Shown piece by piece: positions 9,906 to 19,739 of a stretch of DNA of 64,000 bases (position 1 is its first letter; every line of letters begins with the position of its first letter). The notes under the pieces were generated by a model. It ran no database searches and had not been told where the DNA came from. It saw only the letters and a list, made by a program, of their open reading frames with translations. The stretch is from Symbiodinium natans (taxonomy: Eukaryota; Sar; Dinophyceae; Suessiales; Symbiodiniaceae). The DNA lies in the NCBI GenBank assembly GCA_905221605.1, contig CAJNDS010001068.1, positions 62,001 to 126,000 of the forward strand. The letters run 5' to 3'. The position numbers were made by a program, and so were the translations under genes.

Positions 9906-9990
9906 TCTGAAAATAGGGGTACCCTTTTTGGGGCTCTTTGGAGAGGATTGTAGTATGTTGGGGTATATAAGGGGTGCCCCTATTTTCGGA
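9906..9990. mobile_element. TIR-I inverted-repeat element
   Basis: Left arm TCTGAAAATAGGGGTACCC (9906-9924) and right arm GGGTGCCCCTATTTTCGGA (9972-9990) are complementary at 17 of 19 positions across 47 bp. A G run lies just upstream at 9841-9855. Confidence 0.6.
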
Positions 9991-10332
9991 CATGCTCCAA
10001 AAACAACAATAACACGAATTACATGTGTCTGTGCAGATATGTACGTAATAACAGCTAAGAACTACAAACCGCCTACCTCACCAAACCCCTCTGCCCACCC
10101 ACCCCCTCCCTCCTCGTCCAGGAATTCGTCCGCTGCGCTTCTCACCCTGGGATCAACCTCCAGTTCGTGGGTCAAGCTGCCACACGAGTAGCTCTCAAAA
10201 ATACGGCCGGGAGGGCAAAGGGACCCTAGTTGATGGTTGAGGGTGTACGGTTTGGGGGTTTAGGGTCTAGGGTTTAGGGTTTAGGGGTTTAGGGCACCCT
10301 AAGACCCTAGACTGCCCTAGACCCAAATCTCC

Positions 10333-10410
10333 TGCCCGGGCCTGGCCTGGCCAGGCTTCTTCGTGACGTCCAGCGCCCGCACCGCCAGCCGCAGCGAGAA
10401 TTCCTGGGGC
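10333..10410 (+). CDS. Putative exon truncated by a TIR-A element
   Basis: GC-rich frame reads CPGLAWPGFFVTSSARTASR then SENSWG and runs straight into a TIR-A left end at 10411. Protein-like but unrecognised. Confidence 0.35.
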
Positions 10411-10781
10411 CACTTGGAGCTTCATGGGTACTTATGACCCTAATTGTTGGTTTAGGGTTTAGGGTTTAGGGTTTGGGGTTTGGGGTTTAGGGTTTAGGGT
10501 TTAGGGTTTAGGGTTTAGGGTTTAGGGTTTAGGGTTTAGGGTTTAGGGTTTAGGGTTTAGGGTTTAGGGTTTAGGGTTTAGGGTTTAGGGTTTAGGGTTT
10601 AGGGTTTAGGGTTTAGGGTTTAGGGTTTAGGGTTTAGGGTTTAGGGTTTAGGGTTTAGGGTTTAGGGTTTAGGGTTTAGGGCTAATAACCCCCAATCATA
10701 AGTCTACTTATAACCTACTTAGAGGACTGAGCGTGCTTACAGTCATAATTGGGGTTATAAGTACCCTGAACCTTCAAGCAC
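10411..10781. mobile_element. TIR-A element split by a 33-copy telomere array
   Basis: Left arm CACTTGGAGCTTCATGGGTA (10411-10430), right arm GTACCCTGAACCTTCAAGCA (10761-10780). The arms and subterminal motifs match the family, but a 231-bp TTTAGGG array occupies 10451-10681. Without it the element would be about 140 bp, the family length. Confidence 0.8.
10451..10681. repeat. TTTAGGG array, 231 bp, about 33 units
   Basis: Almost perfect heptamer array (two TTTGGGG variants near the left end) lying wholly inside the TIR-A element. It is one of the longest and cleanest in the window. Confidence 0.97.
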
Positions 10782-11022
10782 AGGCAAGGAAGGGCTTTCG
10801 GGGTTGGTTCCCGGACCCTCCAAAAAGGGAATGATGGCACTTCTGGTCATCCTAGCACGTCCGATGAGCTTGAGCCAAGAAACTATGTATGGTACCCAAA
10901 TACCCTAAACCCTAAACCCTAAACCCTCCAACTGTTTGTTTTACACCTTCAATTGCTCGTCTCCGGCTGATGTTGGTAGCACAAAGTCCGGAACCGCACC
11001 CGAGATTCGCTTCGAAGCTTCA

Positions 11023-11125
11023 ACTCTCGGTTGGCCTTTAAACCCTTTGAAAAATGTTTATATCTTGGGCCCCTCACAAACCCAAATAGGGAAAATATAC
11101 ACAATGTCCCCAAAACCAACCTAGT
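11023..11125. mobile_element. TIR-B element
   Basis: Left CTCGGTTGGCCTTTAAACCC, right CCAAAACCAACCTAGT. The interior matches the family core AAACCCAAATAGGGAAAATA. Small open frames on both strands here are element sequence. Confidence 0.7.
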
Positions 11126-11430
11126 CAACTCCATGACTTCTGCGCAACAAAAAACGTTGAAACCCAGAAGCCACCCCTTCGCCAGGAGTACGCAGAACCA
11201 GCCTGCCTGCGTTTCCTAAGGACTCGCCCCTGGGAAGAAGCCCTTTTAAACCTCATATAGGGGGCTGAAATATTAGAATAGGGTTTTGGGGGGGGTGATT
11301 AGAGTATATATAGAAAGGAACCACAAGGGAATACTAGTCGTAATTCTTCCGACCCCTCTGCTACGTTCCCCCCCCCCCATTTTCCCCCCTTTACCCCCCT
11401 TATACCCTAAACCCTTCTGAGCCTAATTTA
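11126..11430. other. Single-copy spacer
   Basis: Contains a GGGGGG tract at 11286-11297 and a C run at 11370-11380. No gene, array or element is clear. Confidence 0.35.
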
Positions 11431-11438
11431 CATTGTAG

Positions 11439-11517
11439 GCTCCCTTTGCTGCCAGGGCTCTGCGTGCTTCGGTGCCCGCGACGTCTCCTTGCGGATGCGC
11501 AGCCTGAATTTCACATG
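11439..11517 (+). CDS. Putative exon with acceptor and array-supplied donor
   Basis: Acceptor CATTGTAG (11431-11438); the frame reads GSLCCQGSACFGARDVSLRM then RSLNFTW; donor GTTTAGGG at 11518. The exon's last 14 bases recur at 11625-11638 beyond a 108-bp array-containing segment, see findings. Confidence 0.42.
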
Positions 11518-11638
11518 GTTTAGGGTTTAAGGCTTCAAGCGCATGTCAGAGCTTTGGAATGTCGCTTAAACAAATTGGGATTGCGCGTAGGCGCAGACGC
11601 AAGGGTTTAGGGTTTAGGGTTAACCCTGAATTTCACAT
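11503..11638. repeat. 14-bp direct repeat flanking an array-containing insert
   Basis: CCTGAATTTCACAT occurs at 11503-11516 and 11625-11638. The 108 bp between starts GGTTTAGGGTTTAAGG and ends with three G-type units. This has the form of a target-site duplication around an inserted segment. Confidence 0.6.
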
Positions 11639-11805
11639 ACTTCTCCAATAACCAGGTGGAAAAGCAGGTTAAACTGTTTTATTCCTACTGAATAAGGAAA
11701 CCCAAAAATACTTCTCCAATAACCAGGTGGAAAAGAAGGTCAAACTTCTTTATTCCGATTGAATAAGGAAACCCCAAAGCTTAAAGTTCAACTATTGGCT
11801 AAGTA
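11638..11805. mobile_element. TIR-H element with internal tandem duplication
   Basis: Left end TACTTCTCCAATAACC; right end ATTGGCTAAGTA. A unit of about 71 bp starting TACTTCTCCAATAACCAGG is present twice in tandem (11638-11708, 11709-11780). Shares its core with 3501-3568. Confidence 0.65.
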
Positions 11806-12027
11806 CGATTTTGACAAGGCGCTGCGGGGTTTCGAGGCTCGCAGTAGGGAAAGAAAGGGCGCACCCCTAAATTCTAAACCCTAAACCCTAAACCCTAAAC
11901 CCTAAACCCTAAACCCTAAACCCTAAACTGTAAACCCCTGCTGTGAAAAGGCTGCCGGTTCGGCCCAACTTCTCTTCCCGACGCAAGAAAACAGCAGCTT
12001 CGTCACCTCCTTCCTTCCCCTCTCCTT

Positions 12028-12330
12028 TAGGGTTTAGGGTTTAGGGTTTAGGGTTTATAGGGTTTATAGGGTTTATAGGGTTTATAGGGTTTATAGGGTT
12101 TATAGGGTTTATAGGGTTTATAGGGTTTATAGGGTTTATAGGTTTTATAGGGTTTATAGGGTTTATAGGGTTTATAGGGTTTATAGGGTTTATAGGGTTT
12201 ATAGGGTTTAGGGTTTATAGGGTTTATAGGGTTTATAGGGTTTATAGGGTTTAGAGGGTTTAGAGGGTTTAGAGGGTTTAGAGGGTTTAGGGTTTAGGGC
12301 TTAGGGTTTAGGGTTTAGGGTTTAGGGTTT
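12028..12330. repeat. TATAGGGTT nonamer array within TTTAGGG repeats
   Basis: Starts as TTTAGGG, becomes about 20 copies of the nonamer TATAGGGTT (12053-12250), then AGAGGGTTT units, then TTTAGGG again. A similar nonamer block occurs at 51585-51660. Confidence 0.95.
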
Positions 12331-12785
12331 TCCTTGCCTGTTTCCTTTCCTCCCCTTTCCTTCCTTTTCCTATGCTTTCCTTCCCTGCTTCGTTTGCTTC
12401 CTTTCCCTGTTCCTTCCTTCCTTCCCCTCCCACCAGGCACGACAGGCACGGCATGTCGACCAGGGCCAATCTGATGTTTCGGATTGAGGTCTACAGGGTT
12501 TGGGGGTTGGGGGTTCATCCCGGACTTCCCAACATGAGTGCATGCTGGACCCATCCCACGGCGAGAGGGGGTTGGGGGTTTGGGGTTTAGGGTTCGGGAT
12601 TTAGTGTCTAAGGGGTCCTGCACGGGCTCGTGGTGGCTCTGGGGCTTGCAGGTTATCGTCTGGTGGCCGTGCGTGGAACTTCCCGCATCACAACCGGACC
12701 CTCAAGTTCAAGACCCACCCGTGATCAATGGACTTTCCCCAGAACCCCGAACCCAATAAATCCAAGAGACCCCGCAAACCCAATA
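12331..12785. other. Pyrimidine-rich then single-copy region
   Basis: 12331-12430 is CCTTTCCTTCC-rich. Beyond it, frames on both strands are open but partly run through G-type variants (12490-12600). A plus frame reads VIVWWPCVELPASQPDPQVQ (12655-12720). Weak. Confidence 0.3.
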
Positions 12786-12788
12786 AAC

Positions 12789-12870
12789 ACCATAAAACAT
12801 AAAACATAAAACATAAAACATAAAACATAAAACATAAAACATAAAACATAAAACATAAAACATAAAACAT
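12789..12870. repeat. AAAACAT heptamer microsatellite
   Basis: About 11 perfect copies of AAAACAT/ATGTTTT, also a 7-mer but unrelated to the telomere unit. Minus-strand open frames across it read a CFMFYVL repeat and are artefacts. Confidence 0.95.
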
Positions 12871-12959
12871 ACGCCCTATAAACCCTACGAGTTTCATAAA
12901 CCCTATAGGCCATAGCTAAACCCGATGAACCCTCTAAATCCAACAAATATACAAAAATT

Positions 12960-13200
12960 ATATGTATACATATATATATATACATATATATTTACATGCC
13001 ATGCAAAATTTCCCGCAAGAAGCCTCATAAACCCTCTAAACCCAATAACCCCACCACCCCATTAAAAAACAGAGAGAGAGAGAGAGGGAGACAAACAAAA
13101 ACAAAAAAACCAAGTGTGTATATATATATATATGTAGTGTGTATATGTATATACACATATATATATATATACAATTATATATATATATATATATTGTAGA
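12960..13200. repeat. TA/GT-rich microsatellites and GA tract
   Basis: (TA)n tracts at 12965-12992 and 13117-13196, with a GA tract (13071-13090) and an A-rich stretch between. This AT-rich segment lies just 3' of the predicted stop of the minus-strand gene ending at 13215. Confidence 0.9.
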
Positions 13201-13214
13201 TACAAAACTTAAGT

Positions 13215-14016
13215 TCATGGAATAAAATAAAACAATACAACCAAGCCCTCCGCAAAACACTCCCCGAGCCTCCAGTTCTCCTGGCCCATGTAGGTGCCGA
13301 GGTCATTCCTGCAGCGGGCTGCTGAGGCTGGGTTTAGGGTCTAGGGTTTAGGGGTTAGGGGTTGGGTGATTAGGGTTTCGGGTGGGGTTTGAGGTTTAGG
13401 GCTTAGGGTTTAAGCTTTGTGGTTTCGGGTGATTAGGGTTCTATAGGGTTTAGGGTTTAGGGCCCCAAAGAATGAAGGCCGAACCCACAGAGTTGAGGGT
13501 TTAGGGTTTAGGGCTTCCAGATGAGATCGATCATGTGGGTCGTCATGCCACATGGCCTGCGCCCGGCGATTCCATGCACGGACATGAAGTTCTTGTACAA
13601 GTCCTCCCGCAGTCTCTTGGCTTCTGGAGCTTCCTGCGCAGGGGGGGGTTTAGGGTTTAGGGTTTAGGGTTTAGGGTTTAGGGTTTAGGGTTTAGGGTTT
13701 AGGGTTTAGGGTTTAGGGTTTAGGGTTTAGGATTGCTCGACTTGCTTCCGCATCTCCGTCTCATCGTACCAGATCTGCGGGTCGATGAACTTATGGTTCC
13801 CATACACGGCGTCGAGATGGGCGGCTTCATGACACCCAGGTTAGGCTTTAGGGTTCGTTATGGGCTTAGGGTTTAGGGTTTAGGGTTTAGGGTTTAGGGT
13901 TTAGGGTTTAGGGTTTAGGGTTTAGGGTTTAGGGTTTAGGGTTTAGGAACTGGTAACTCAACCTTGCAAGCATCCAGCAGATCCGAAGACCGAAGCTAGC
14001 GGAACCCTGCTAACAT
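13215..14016 (-). CDS. Multi-exon gene with telomere-array introns (partial)
   Basis: Best gene model in the window; product not recognised. Exon a (14016-13963) follows CAG and ends CAAG before GTTGAG. Exon b (13824-13742) follows GAAG; the split codon G/CC keeps the frame, reading AAHLDAVYGNHKFIDPQIWY. Exon c (13633-13514) follows CGCAG and reads EAPEAKRLREDLYKNFMSVH. A last exon (13308-13215) follows CTGCAG, contains NDLGTYMGQENWRLGECFAE, and stops at TGA. The introns between a/b (138 bp) and b/c (108 bp) are GT...AG and consist mostly of telomere heptamers. The c-to-last junction has no obvious donor. The opposite strand is also open in places but has an antisense-like leucine/serine-rich composition. 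Confidence 0.55.
13647..13732. repeat. Perfect TTTAGGG array inside a putative intron
   Basis: Twelve perfect heptamers filling most of the 108-bp putative intron between exons b and c of the minus-strand gene. In sense it reads CCCTAAA and provides a C-rich tract before CGCAG. Confidence 0.93.
13862..13948. repeat. Perfect TTTAGGG array inside a putative intron
   Basis: Twelve perfect heptamers within the 138-bp putative intron between exons a and b of the minus-strand gene. Confidence 0.93.
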
Positions 14017-14049
14017 CTGCACCCTGAACCCTGAAACACGAAAGCCCTG

Positions 14050-14783
14050 ACACCCGAAACCCTAAACCCTAAACCCTAAACCCTAAACCCTAAACCCTAA
14101 ACCCTAAACCCTAAACCCTAAACCCTAAATAAACCCTAAACCTAAACCACCCTAAACCCTCAACCACTAAGAACCCCAAAAACCCTACAAGCCCTAAAGC
14201 CCTAACACCCTGAAACACTAAACTCCCATACGGGCCCTTTGGAAGGGGACCCCTTGTATACGCCTTGTGTACCCTGGAAAAGCTAAGGGCCCATAAATCA
14301 GAACCCTTTAAAGAAGGTAAGCACCATATGAAGGGAGCATGAAACTACCCTAAAACTCTAAACCCTAAACCCCTGCCTAAGAACCCTCAAACCCTACAAC
14401 CGTAGAACCCTAAAGCAGTCCTAAAACCCTACAACCCTAAAACCCCAAAACCCTAAAACCCTAAACACCCTCAAACCCTAAACCCAACCCCAGAACCCTA
14501 AAACTCTAAAACCCTAAACCCTGGAAACCCCAAAACCCTAAAACCCCTGAAGCCCTAAAACCCTGAAACCCTGAAACCGAAACTCCACGGCCCTCAACCC
14601 TAAACCCTAAACCCTAACCCTCCAGCCTGAACCCTAAACCCTAAACCCTAAACCCTAAACGCTAAACCCTAAACCCTAAACCCTAAACCCTAAACCCTAA
14701 ACCCTAACCCTAAACCCTAAACCCTAAACCCTAAACCCTAAACCCTAAACCCTAAACCCTAAACCCTAAACCCTAAACCCAAC
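14050..14783. repeat. Long CCCTAAA-type domain
   Basis: Three parts: clean array 14055-14130, degenerate array 14131-14580 interrupted by single-copy DNA at 14225-14340, and a near-perfect array of about 25 units 14592-14783. Confidence 0.93.
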
Positions 14784-14870
14784 ATGTCCCTATGACTTCC
14801 GCGGAGGCTCTCTGCGGGCGGCTGGGGGTCGCTTGCGCTCCGCATGGCGTCTCTCCGCTGTGGCTTAAGG
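14784..14870 (-). CDS. Exon-like segment
   Basis: GC-rich; the minus frame reads SHSGETPCGAQATPSRPQRA then SAEVIGTCW. C-type repeats to the left, G-type from 14895 to the right. Unrecognised. Confidence 0.28.
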
Positions 14871-15054
14871 GGTTTGTTTCTTTTATTCGGGGCTTTTTGA
14901 GGGGTTTAGGGTTTCGGGCTTAGGGTTTAGAGTTTAGGGTTTAGGGTTTAGGGCTTCGGGTTCAGGGTGCCAGTAGAGGGGTTTCAGGGCTCTTTTCATA
15001 GGGAACGGGCTTAACCCTAAGCCCTTTGAAAGCTTGAGAGTGGCCTACGGCCTG

Positions 15055-15230
15055 GGGTTTAATTAGGGTTTGGAGTTTGGGGTTTGGGGTTTAGGGGCTT
15101 AGGGGTTTTGGAGTTCCCTAAACCTTAAAACCCTACACCCTTGGGGGTTTAGGGATTTAGGGATTTAGGGTTTTAGGGGTTTAGGGTGTAGGGGTTTTAG
15201 GGGTTTAGGGGTTTAGGGGTTTGGGGTCTG
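15055..15230. repeat. G-type array with TTTAGGGG variants
   Basis: Degenerate array containing GTTTGGG and TTTAGGGG units, interrupted by a short C-type piece at 15118-15140. Confidence 0.85.
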
Positions 15231-15325
15231 GGCGCAACGGAGGGCTACCACAGCTCAGGCGCTTGGAGTTCCACCGTCTTGGCACCACTTGATCTCATTT
15301 GAACTCATGCTCTGAACACTGAGGC

Positions 15326-15505
15326 TTAGGGTCTAGGGTTTAGGGTTTAGGGTTTAGGGTTTAGGGTTGAGGGTTTAGGGTTTAGGGTTTTTGGTTAAGG
15401 GTTTAGGGCTTAGGGCTTAGGGCTTAGGGCTTAGGGCTTAGGGCTTAGGGCTTAGGGCTTAGGGCTTAGGGCTTAGGGCTTAGGGCTTAGGGCTTAGGGC
15501 TTAGG
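15326..15505. repeat. TTTAGGG array switching to TTAGGGC
   Basis: Five perfect heptamers, then about 14 near-identical GGGCTTA units (15408-15505): one substitution propagated through the whole distal half. Confidence 0.95.
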
Positions 15506-16398
15506 AGCACTTCTGAAGGCCCCGAATTTGTAAACAAGCCCGCCCCCTATCGCGGCAGGTAGTCTTAGGGGGGCAGGGTCTCGGGGTTTAGGGTTTTTTG
15601 GAGGTTCAGGATGTAGGAATTCCGATTTAGGGCCAAGGACTATGGGGATAGACAGCGTTTTCCACTTTCGCGGCGAGTGGCATTAACCAGGCAAGCAGAA
15701 CGAATTCTGTTGCTACTGCCCTGGGCTTCCCAAAAAGTCAGATAACATGACACCCGGGCCCAGATAAAAAGAGACCCACCCTAAAGCCTCAACCCCAAAA
15801 ACCTAAACCCCTTCACCAAAAACCAAAACCCCTTTGCCCTACACCTTGACCCTATAAACCCTAAACCCTTACCCTGCAGGGCGACGAGGCAGCCGTTGAG
15901 GGTCCTTACGGGAACAATGTATCGGGGGCGAAGGGTGAGAGCGGGGGAGCGTGAGTAACCCAATGTCCCCTACCCCTACTTGCTATGGATCCTAAATCCT
16001 AAACCCCTAAACCCCAAACCCTAAATCCCTAAACCCGAAACTGAAGACCGGCGGTCGCAGCAGGCGGACCGGAAGGCGCCTGCGGACCGTAGGCGAAAGG
16101 GCGAAAGGCAACTCCCAATCTGTATAATGATAGGATGCTTGCCAGGGCATCCTTCAACAGGCCGTCCCCACCAGGGTGTCCCCATTTGGGCAACCAAGTG
16201 AAGAAGCATCAAGATGTGCTCCCCCCTTGCTTGGGGGGTCGAAAACCCTAAACCCGGAAAAAGGTTTGTCATTTGGGTTGGGAGGGTGGGACTTCAACTC
16301 ATGCGCCGACCCCCTTCCACTTTCTTGGGGTTGGGGGGGGGGGGGCTCTGGGCGCACTCACCCTAAACCCTAATTAATACTAAGGTAGCACCAATAAA

Positions 16399-16663
16399 CC
16401 GGGTGGTAATAGTGTTTTCCGGCCGGGATTTTGGCCCTGTTTCATGAACGGCTTCCATTACGCTAGGCTGTTGAGCCTCGGTGTGACAATCAAAAAAAGG
16501 GGTGGTAACAGTGGAAAGCTTTCCGGGAGAAATCCCCAAATATGTTTTTGAGAGAACTGTTGCAAACTCTTTTTAATCGAGGCGGAGACTGTATGGCTAG
16601 TACACTTACTACCCAGAAGCCGACCAGAAGGGCCACCCTCCAAGGTTGATTATTACCACCCGG
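16399..16663. mobile_element. 265-bp element with perfect 13-bp TIRs
   Basis: CCGGGTGGTAATA at 16399-16411 and its exact complement TATTACCACCCGG at 16651-16663. An internal related motif GGGGTGGTAACAGTGG lies at 16499. No coding capacity, so a single MITE-like element unlike the other families here. Confidence 0.7.
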
Positions 16664-16792
16664 CATCTCAAGGCTTTGTTTGGACCCAGCGCCGGGACCA
16701 ATCCGGGGGGGTTACTACGGCGACCCAGACAGTAAACCCCCCTAAACCCCCCAAAACCCCAAACCCTACACCCTAAACCCCTAAACCCTAGA

Positions 16793-16855
16793 CTGAAGCG
16801 AGCTGCGGGCGCTGCGACAAGCAGCGGCGAGCGCTACCGCGTGGCGGAGCGCGAC
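16793..16855 (+). CDS. Exon-like segment
   Basis: Short GC-rich piece between two C-type arrays; the frame reads LKRAAGAATSSGERYRVAER. Unrecognised and short. Confidence 0.27.
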
Positions 16856-17180
16856 CCAAACCCCAAACCCTAAACCCTAAACCCCAAACCCGAAATCCCC
16901 ACTTAAGGACTCTCAGAGGAGATTTTTTGGGACTCCCTGGGCTGCACACGAGGCAGACGAGGGCTCCGACGTTTCAGGGGTTTGGGGTTTAGGGTTAAGA
17001 GTTTAGGGCTTAGGGTTCAGGATTTAAGGCTCGGGGCTCAGGGTCCAGGGTCTAGGGTTTAGGGTTTGGGGTTCAAGGTTGAGGGTTGAAAGGTAACTTG
17101 CGGAGCTTGGGAGCGTCGCTGCAGCCGTGGTTTAGGGTTTCAAGGGTTCAGGGTTAGGGTTCAGGGTTGGGACTTTTGGC

Positions 17181-17806
17181 TTAGGGTACAATTATTGGGA
17201 TGCGGATTCTAAGGGGCTGCTAAATCTGTAGGGCGGAAATTCGTAGGGGCCCCGGATGGTAGGAAACCCCCAAATTATATACAGAGCTGGGCCATGAGCA
17301 TTTTGTGGGTTCGTGCTTGGTGTCTACTTGTCGCCTGGAATACTCGAGTTCTTGAGGTCATCCGCCCCGGTCAACGCGGTCCCTCATGCTTCCATCTGCC
17401 ACACGAGGGGGGAACCTAAACCCCTCAAATCGGTGTCGCGAGAATCTTTGTCTCGGGTTCCACTCTCATCCCAACTGCTGCCTGGCTGGCGCAAGGAAAT
17501 TGGAGTTTGGGATACTAAGGGACTAACATGGACAGGAACTCCTTCATAATTAGGATCCCACAAAGGTACTCCCCCATTTCGGAAACTCCGTGCACCCGGG
17601 CTAAAATGGCCGCAAAATCCTTCTATGCTGATTTGGGTCTCCTGCAGCCCACCATGCTCCCCCTCAGCCGAAATCCAAACACCCTAATCATCACATCATC
17701 TTCGGTTCCAGAGAGGTGCAGGGCAACATTCCCGACTCACACCCCTCAATTTGTGGGCAAACCACGCCCAGATGTCGCGAAGGCGGACTTGAGACATGGT
17801 TTTCTA
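17181..17806 (+). other. Unique region with overlapping plus-strand frames
   Basis: Array-free 625 bp. Plus frames of 78 (17313-17549) and 101 codons (17528-17833); the first contains RSSAPVNAVPHASICHTRGE, the second GKPRPDVAKADLRHGFLGLG running into array. Not recognised; no splice-supported model. Confidence 0.25.
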
Positions 17807-17910
17807 GGGTTAGGGTGTTTTAGGGGGTTTTAGGGGGTCTTAGGGGGTTTCAGGGGTTTCAGGTGGTTTTAGGGGTTTCGGGGGGTTTTAGGGCTTCTTA
17901 GGGTTTTTTT
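17807..17910. repeat. Degenerate G-type array (TTTTAGGGGG variants)
   Basis: Units of 9-12 bp such as GGTTTTAGGGG; the most length-variable form of the repeat in this part of the window. Confidence 0.8.
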
Positions 17911-18133
17911 ACATGCAACTCCAACCTGGAGGAGGGGGGGGGGCCTTCCTCCTCTCCCGCCTCCGATGCAAGTGCTTTAGCCACAAACGGCTCGAAGCTG
18001 TTTTTGGTATAAAAGCCCGCCTAAATCCCCAACTCTCGACACCTGACACTCTAAACCCTAAACCCTAAACCCTAAACCCTAAACCCTAAACCCTAAACCC
18101 TAAACCCTAAACCCTAAACCCTAAACCCTAAAC

Positions 18134-18240
18134 CTCCTCCGTCCGGTCGGCGCGCTTTTTCGCGCCACGGGTCAGCGCATGGGCTCGGACGAGTCAGGGA
18201 GTCAGAGAGTAGCGGTGGACGAGGACGTCCTCACCCCCCG
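18134..18240 (+). CDS. Putative exon with array-supplied donor
   Basis: Follows the C-type array 18051-18130; the frame reads LLRPVGALFRATGQRMGSDE then SGSQRVAVDEDVLTP; the border is CCCCCCG followed by GTTTAGGG. Mixed charged composition, one of the better exon candidates. Unrecognised. Confidence 0.42.
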
Positions 18241-18275
18241 GTTTAGGGTTTAGGGTTTAGGGTTCAGGGTTTAGA

Positions 18276-18636
18276 ACTACGAGGCTCCATCCTAAAAGCC
18301 CGAAAACCCTATAAACCCCAACCCATAAACGCAATCAACACTAAAAGCCTCAAGACCCCCCCCCCCCCGAAACAGGCCACTACTTCAGATAGCCAACCAT
18401 TGAGGGGGCGGAGGCCTTGCGGCCCGAACACCTCTTCAAGCCCCCCTCCGAAACGCTCTATTGGGGTCTAGTTTTGGACCATCTCAACCCGAAACCCTGA
18501 AACCACTGCCTCATTGGAGCTACACCACCTTCATCACCTCCTCCCTCCACATATGCATCCCCTAAAGACACGGGGGGCCTTCTCGGTGTACTGATCATAT
18601 ACTGGGCGGTGTAAGTAGCGAAGTTAGGGGTGTACC
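18276..18636. other. Single-copy spacer
   Basis: Contains a C run at 18356-18368 and a 90-codon minus frame (18458-18730) that overlaps the TIR-E element. No supported gene. Confidence 0.3.
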
Positions 18637-18737
18637 CTACTATTTGCTTAAGAGCCCCAAAAGAATAAGAAATGATCATCCCTATATTCCCCTTAATGAG
18701 GAAGAAAATTCTTTGGGGGCTCTTCAGCAACTGGTAG
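18637..18737. mobile_element. TIR-E element
   Basis: Left CTACTATTTGCTTAAGAGCC; right GGGCTCTTCAGCAACTGGTA, ending in GTAG-like bases. The arms match over about 22 bp with few mismatches. Family hallmark: TTTGCTTAAGARCCCCC followed by an A-rich run at each end. Confidence 0.72.
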
Positions 18738-18936
18738 TAACATGCCGTGCGCCGGCGCCTCTTTGTCAGTCCATTCAGCCCCTAAGATGCAGGAGTGCGT
18801 ATAGTCCTCGGATCGCGCAGCGAGAGCTTTAACTACCCATGCTCCCTGATGGCTGCTGTGGGAAGGCGATCTAAACTACCCAACACTAAATAGGCCCCTC
18901 CTTCAATGGCTCTTCAAGCATGAACCCTGGACCCAA
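18738..18936. other. Single-copy spacer
   Basis: Mixed sequence with an open plus frame containing CRAPAPLCQSIQPLRCRSAY; no firm feature. TTCAGGG-type repeats begin at 18937. Confidence 0.25.
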
Positions 18937-19319
18937 GGTTCAGGGTTCAGGGTTCAGGGTTAAGGGTTCAGGGTTAGGGTTTAGGGTTTAGAGAAAAGCC
19001 AAAGCTGCCATGCATAACCTGAGCAAGTGGCTTCGGATAGATAGAAGATAGAGGGTTTAGGGTTTAGGGTTTAGGGTTTAGGGCTTAAGGTTTCCCAATT
19101 TAGGGGAACCTTACTGGGCTCCTTGCTACAATGGAAGCCTCCTATTTGGGTCTGCATTAGGGGTGCCTTACTGTCGAAAACCCCTATGTATGTATACAGC
19201 TTCCATTGTATGAAGATACATCACGGTCCAGGGTAGATATCTCAGCTACTAACCCAAGGGTCCCGGTACGAATCTGTACAGCTTCAATGAGATATTCAAA
19301 TTCAGAACGACATGTTTTG

Positions 19320-19404
19320 CTTCTCTAGATTTGGGGCCGGGGCTACTATTATAAGGCGGCCCCTCTTATTTAGAGCACCTAAAAGGGACTATAATTTAGA
19401 GAAC
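19320..19404. mobile_element. TIR-F element
   Basis: Left TTCTCTAGATTTGGGG; right ATAATTTAGAGAAC. Shares the internal AAGGCGGCCCC and ATTTAGAG..ACC motifs with the copy at 56338-56429. Confidence 0.62.
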
Positions 19405-19438
19405 TCACCATGTATATAGGTTCTGGCCGCTACTGCAG

Positions 19439-19509
19439 GAGAGCCGCCAGTCCAGGTCGGGGTTCCAAGCGCTTGCCGACACTCCAGACGACCTGGCGGC
19501 ACCCCAGAC
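19439..19509 (+). CDS. Putative exon with acceptor
   Basis: Acceptor CTACTGCAG (19430-19438); the frame reads ESRQSRSGFQALADTPDDLA then APQTLTP before a C-type array. Protein-like; unrecognised. Confidence 0.37.
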
Positions 19510-19547
19510 CCTCACCCCAAACCCTGAACACTGAACCCTAAGCCTGA

Positions 19548-19735
19548 GGCGCTAAGCGCTAAGCGCTAAGCGCTAAGCCCTAAGCCCTAAGCCCTAAGCC
19601 CTAAAGCCCTAAGCCCTAAAGCCCTAAAGCCCTAACGCCCTAAAGCCCTAAGCCCTAAAGCCCTAAAGCCCTAAAGCCCTAAAGCCCTAAAGCCCTAAAG
19701 CCCTAAAGCCCTAAGCCCTAAGCCCTAAGGCCTAG
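19548..19735. repeat. AAGCCCT variant array
   Basis: C-type array homogenised for CTAAGC and AAAGCCCT units, complement of the GGGCTTA/GGGCTTTA variants seen at 15.4 and 26.0 kb. Confidence 0.93.
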
Positions 19736-19739
19736 GCCC

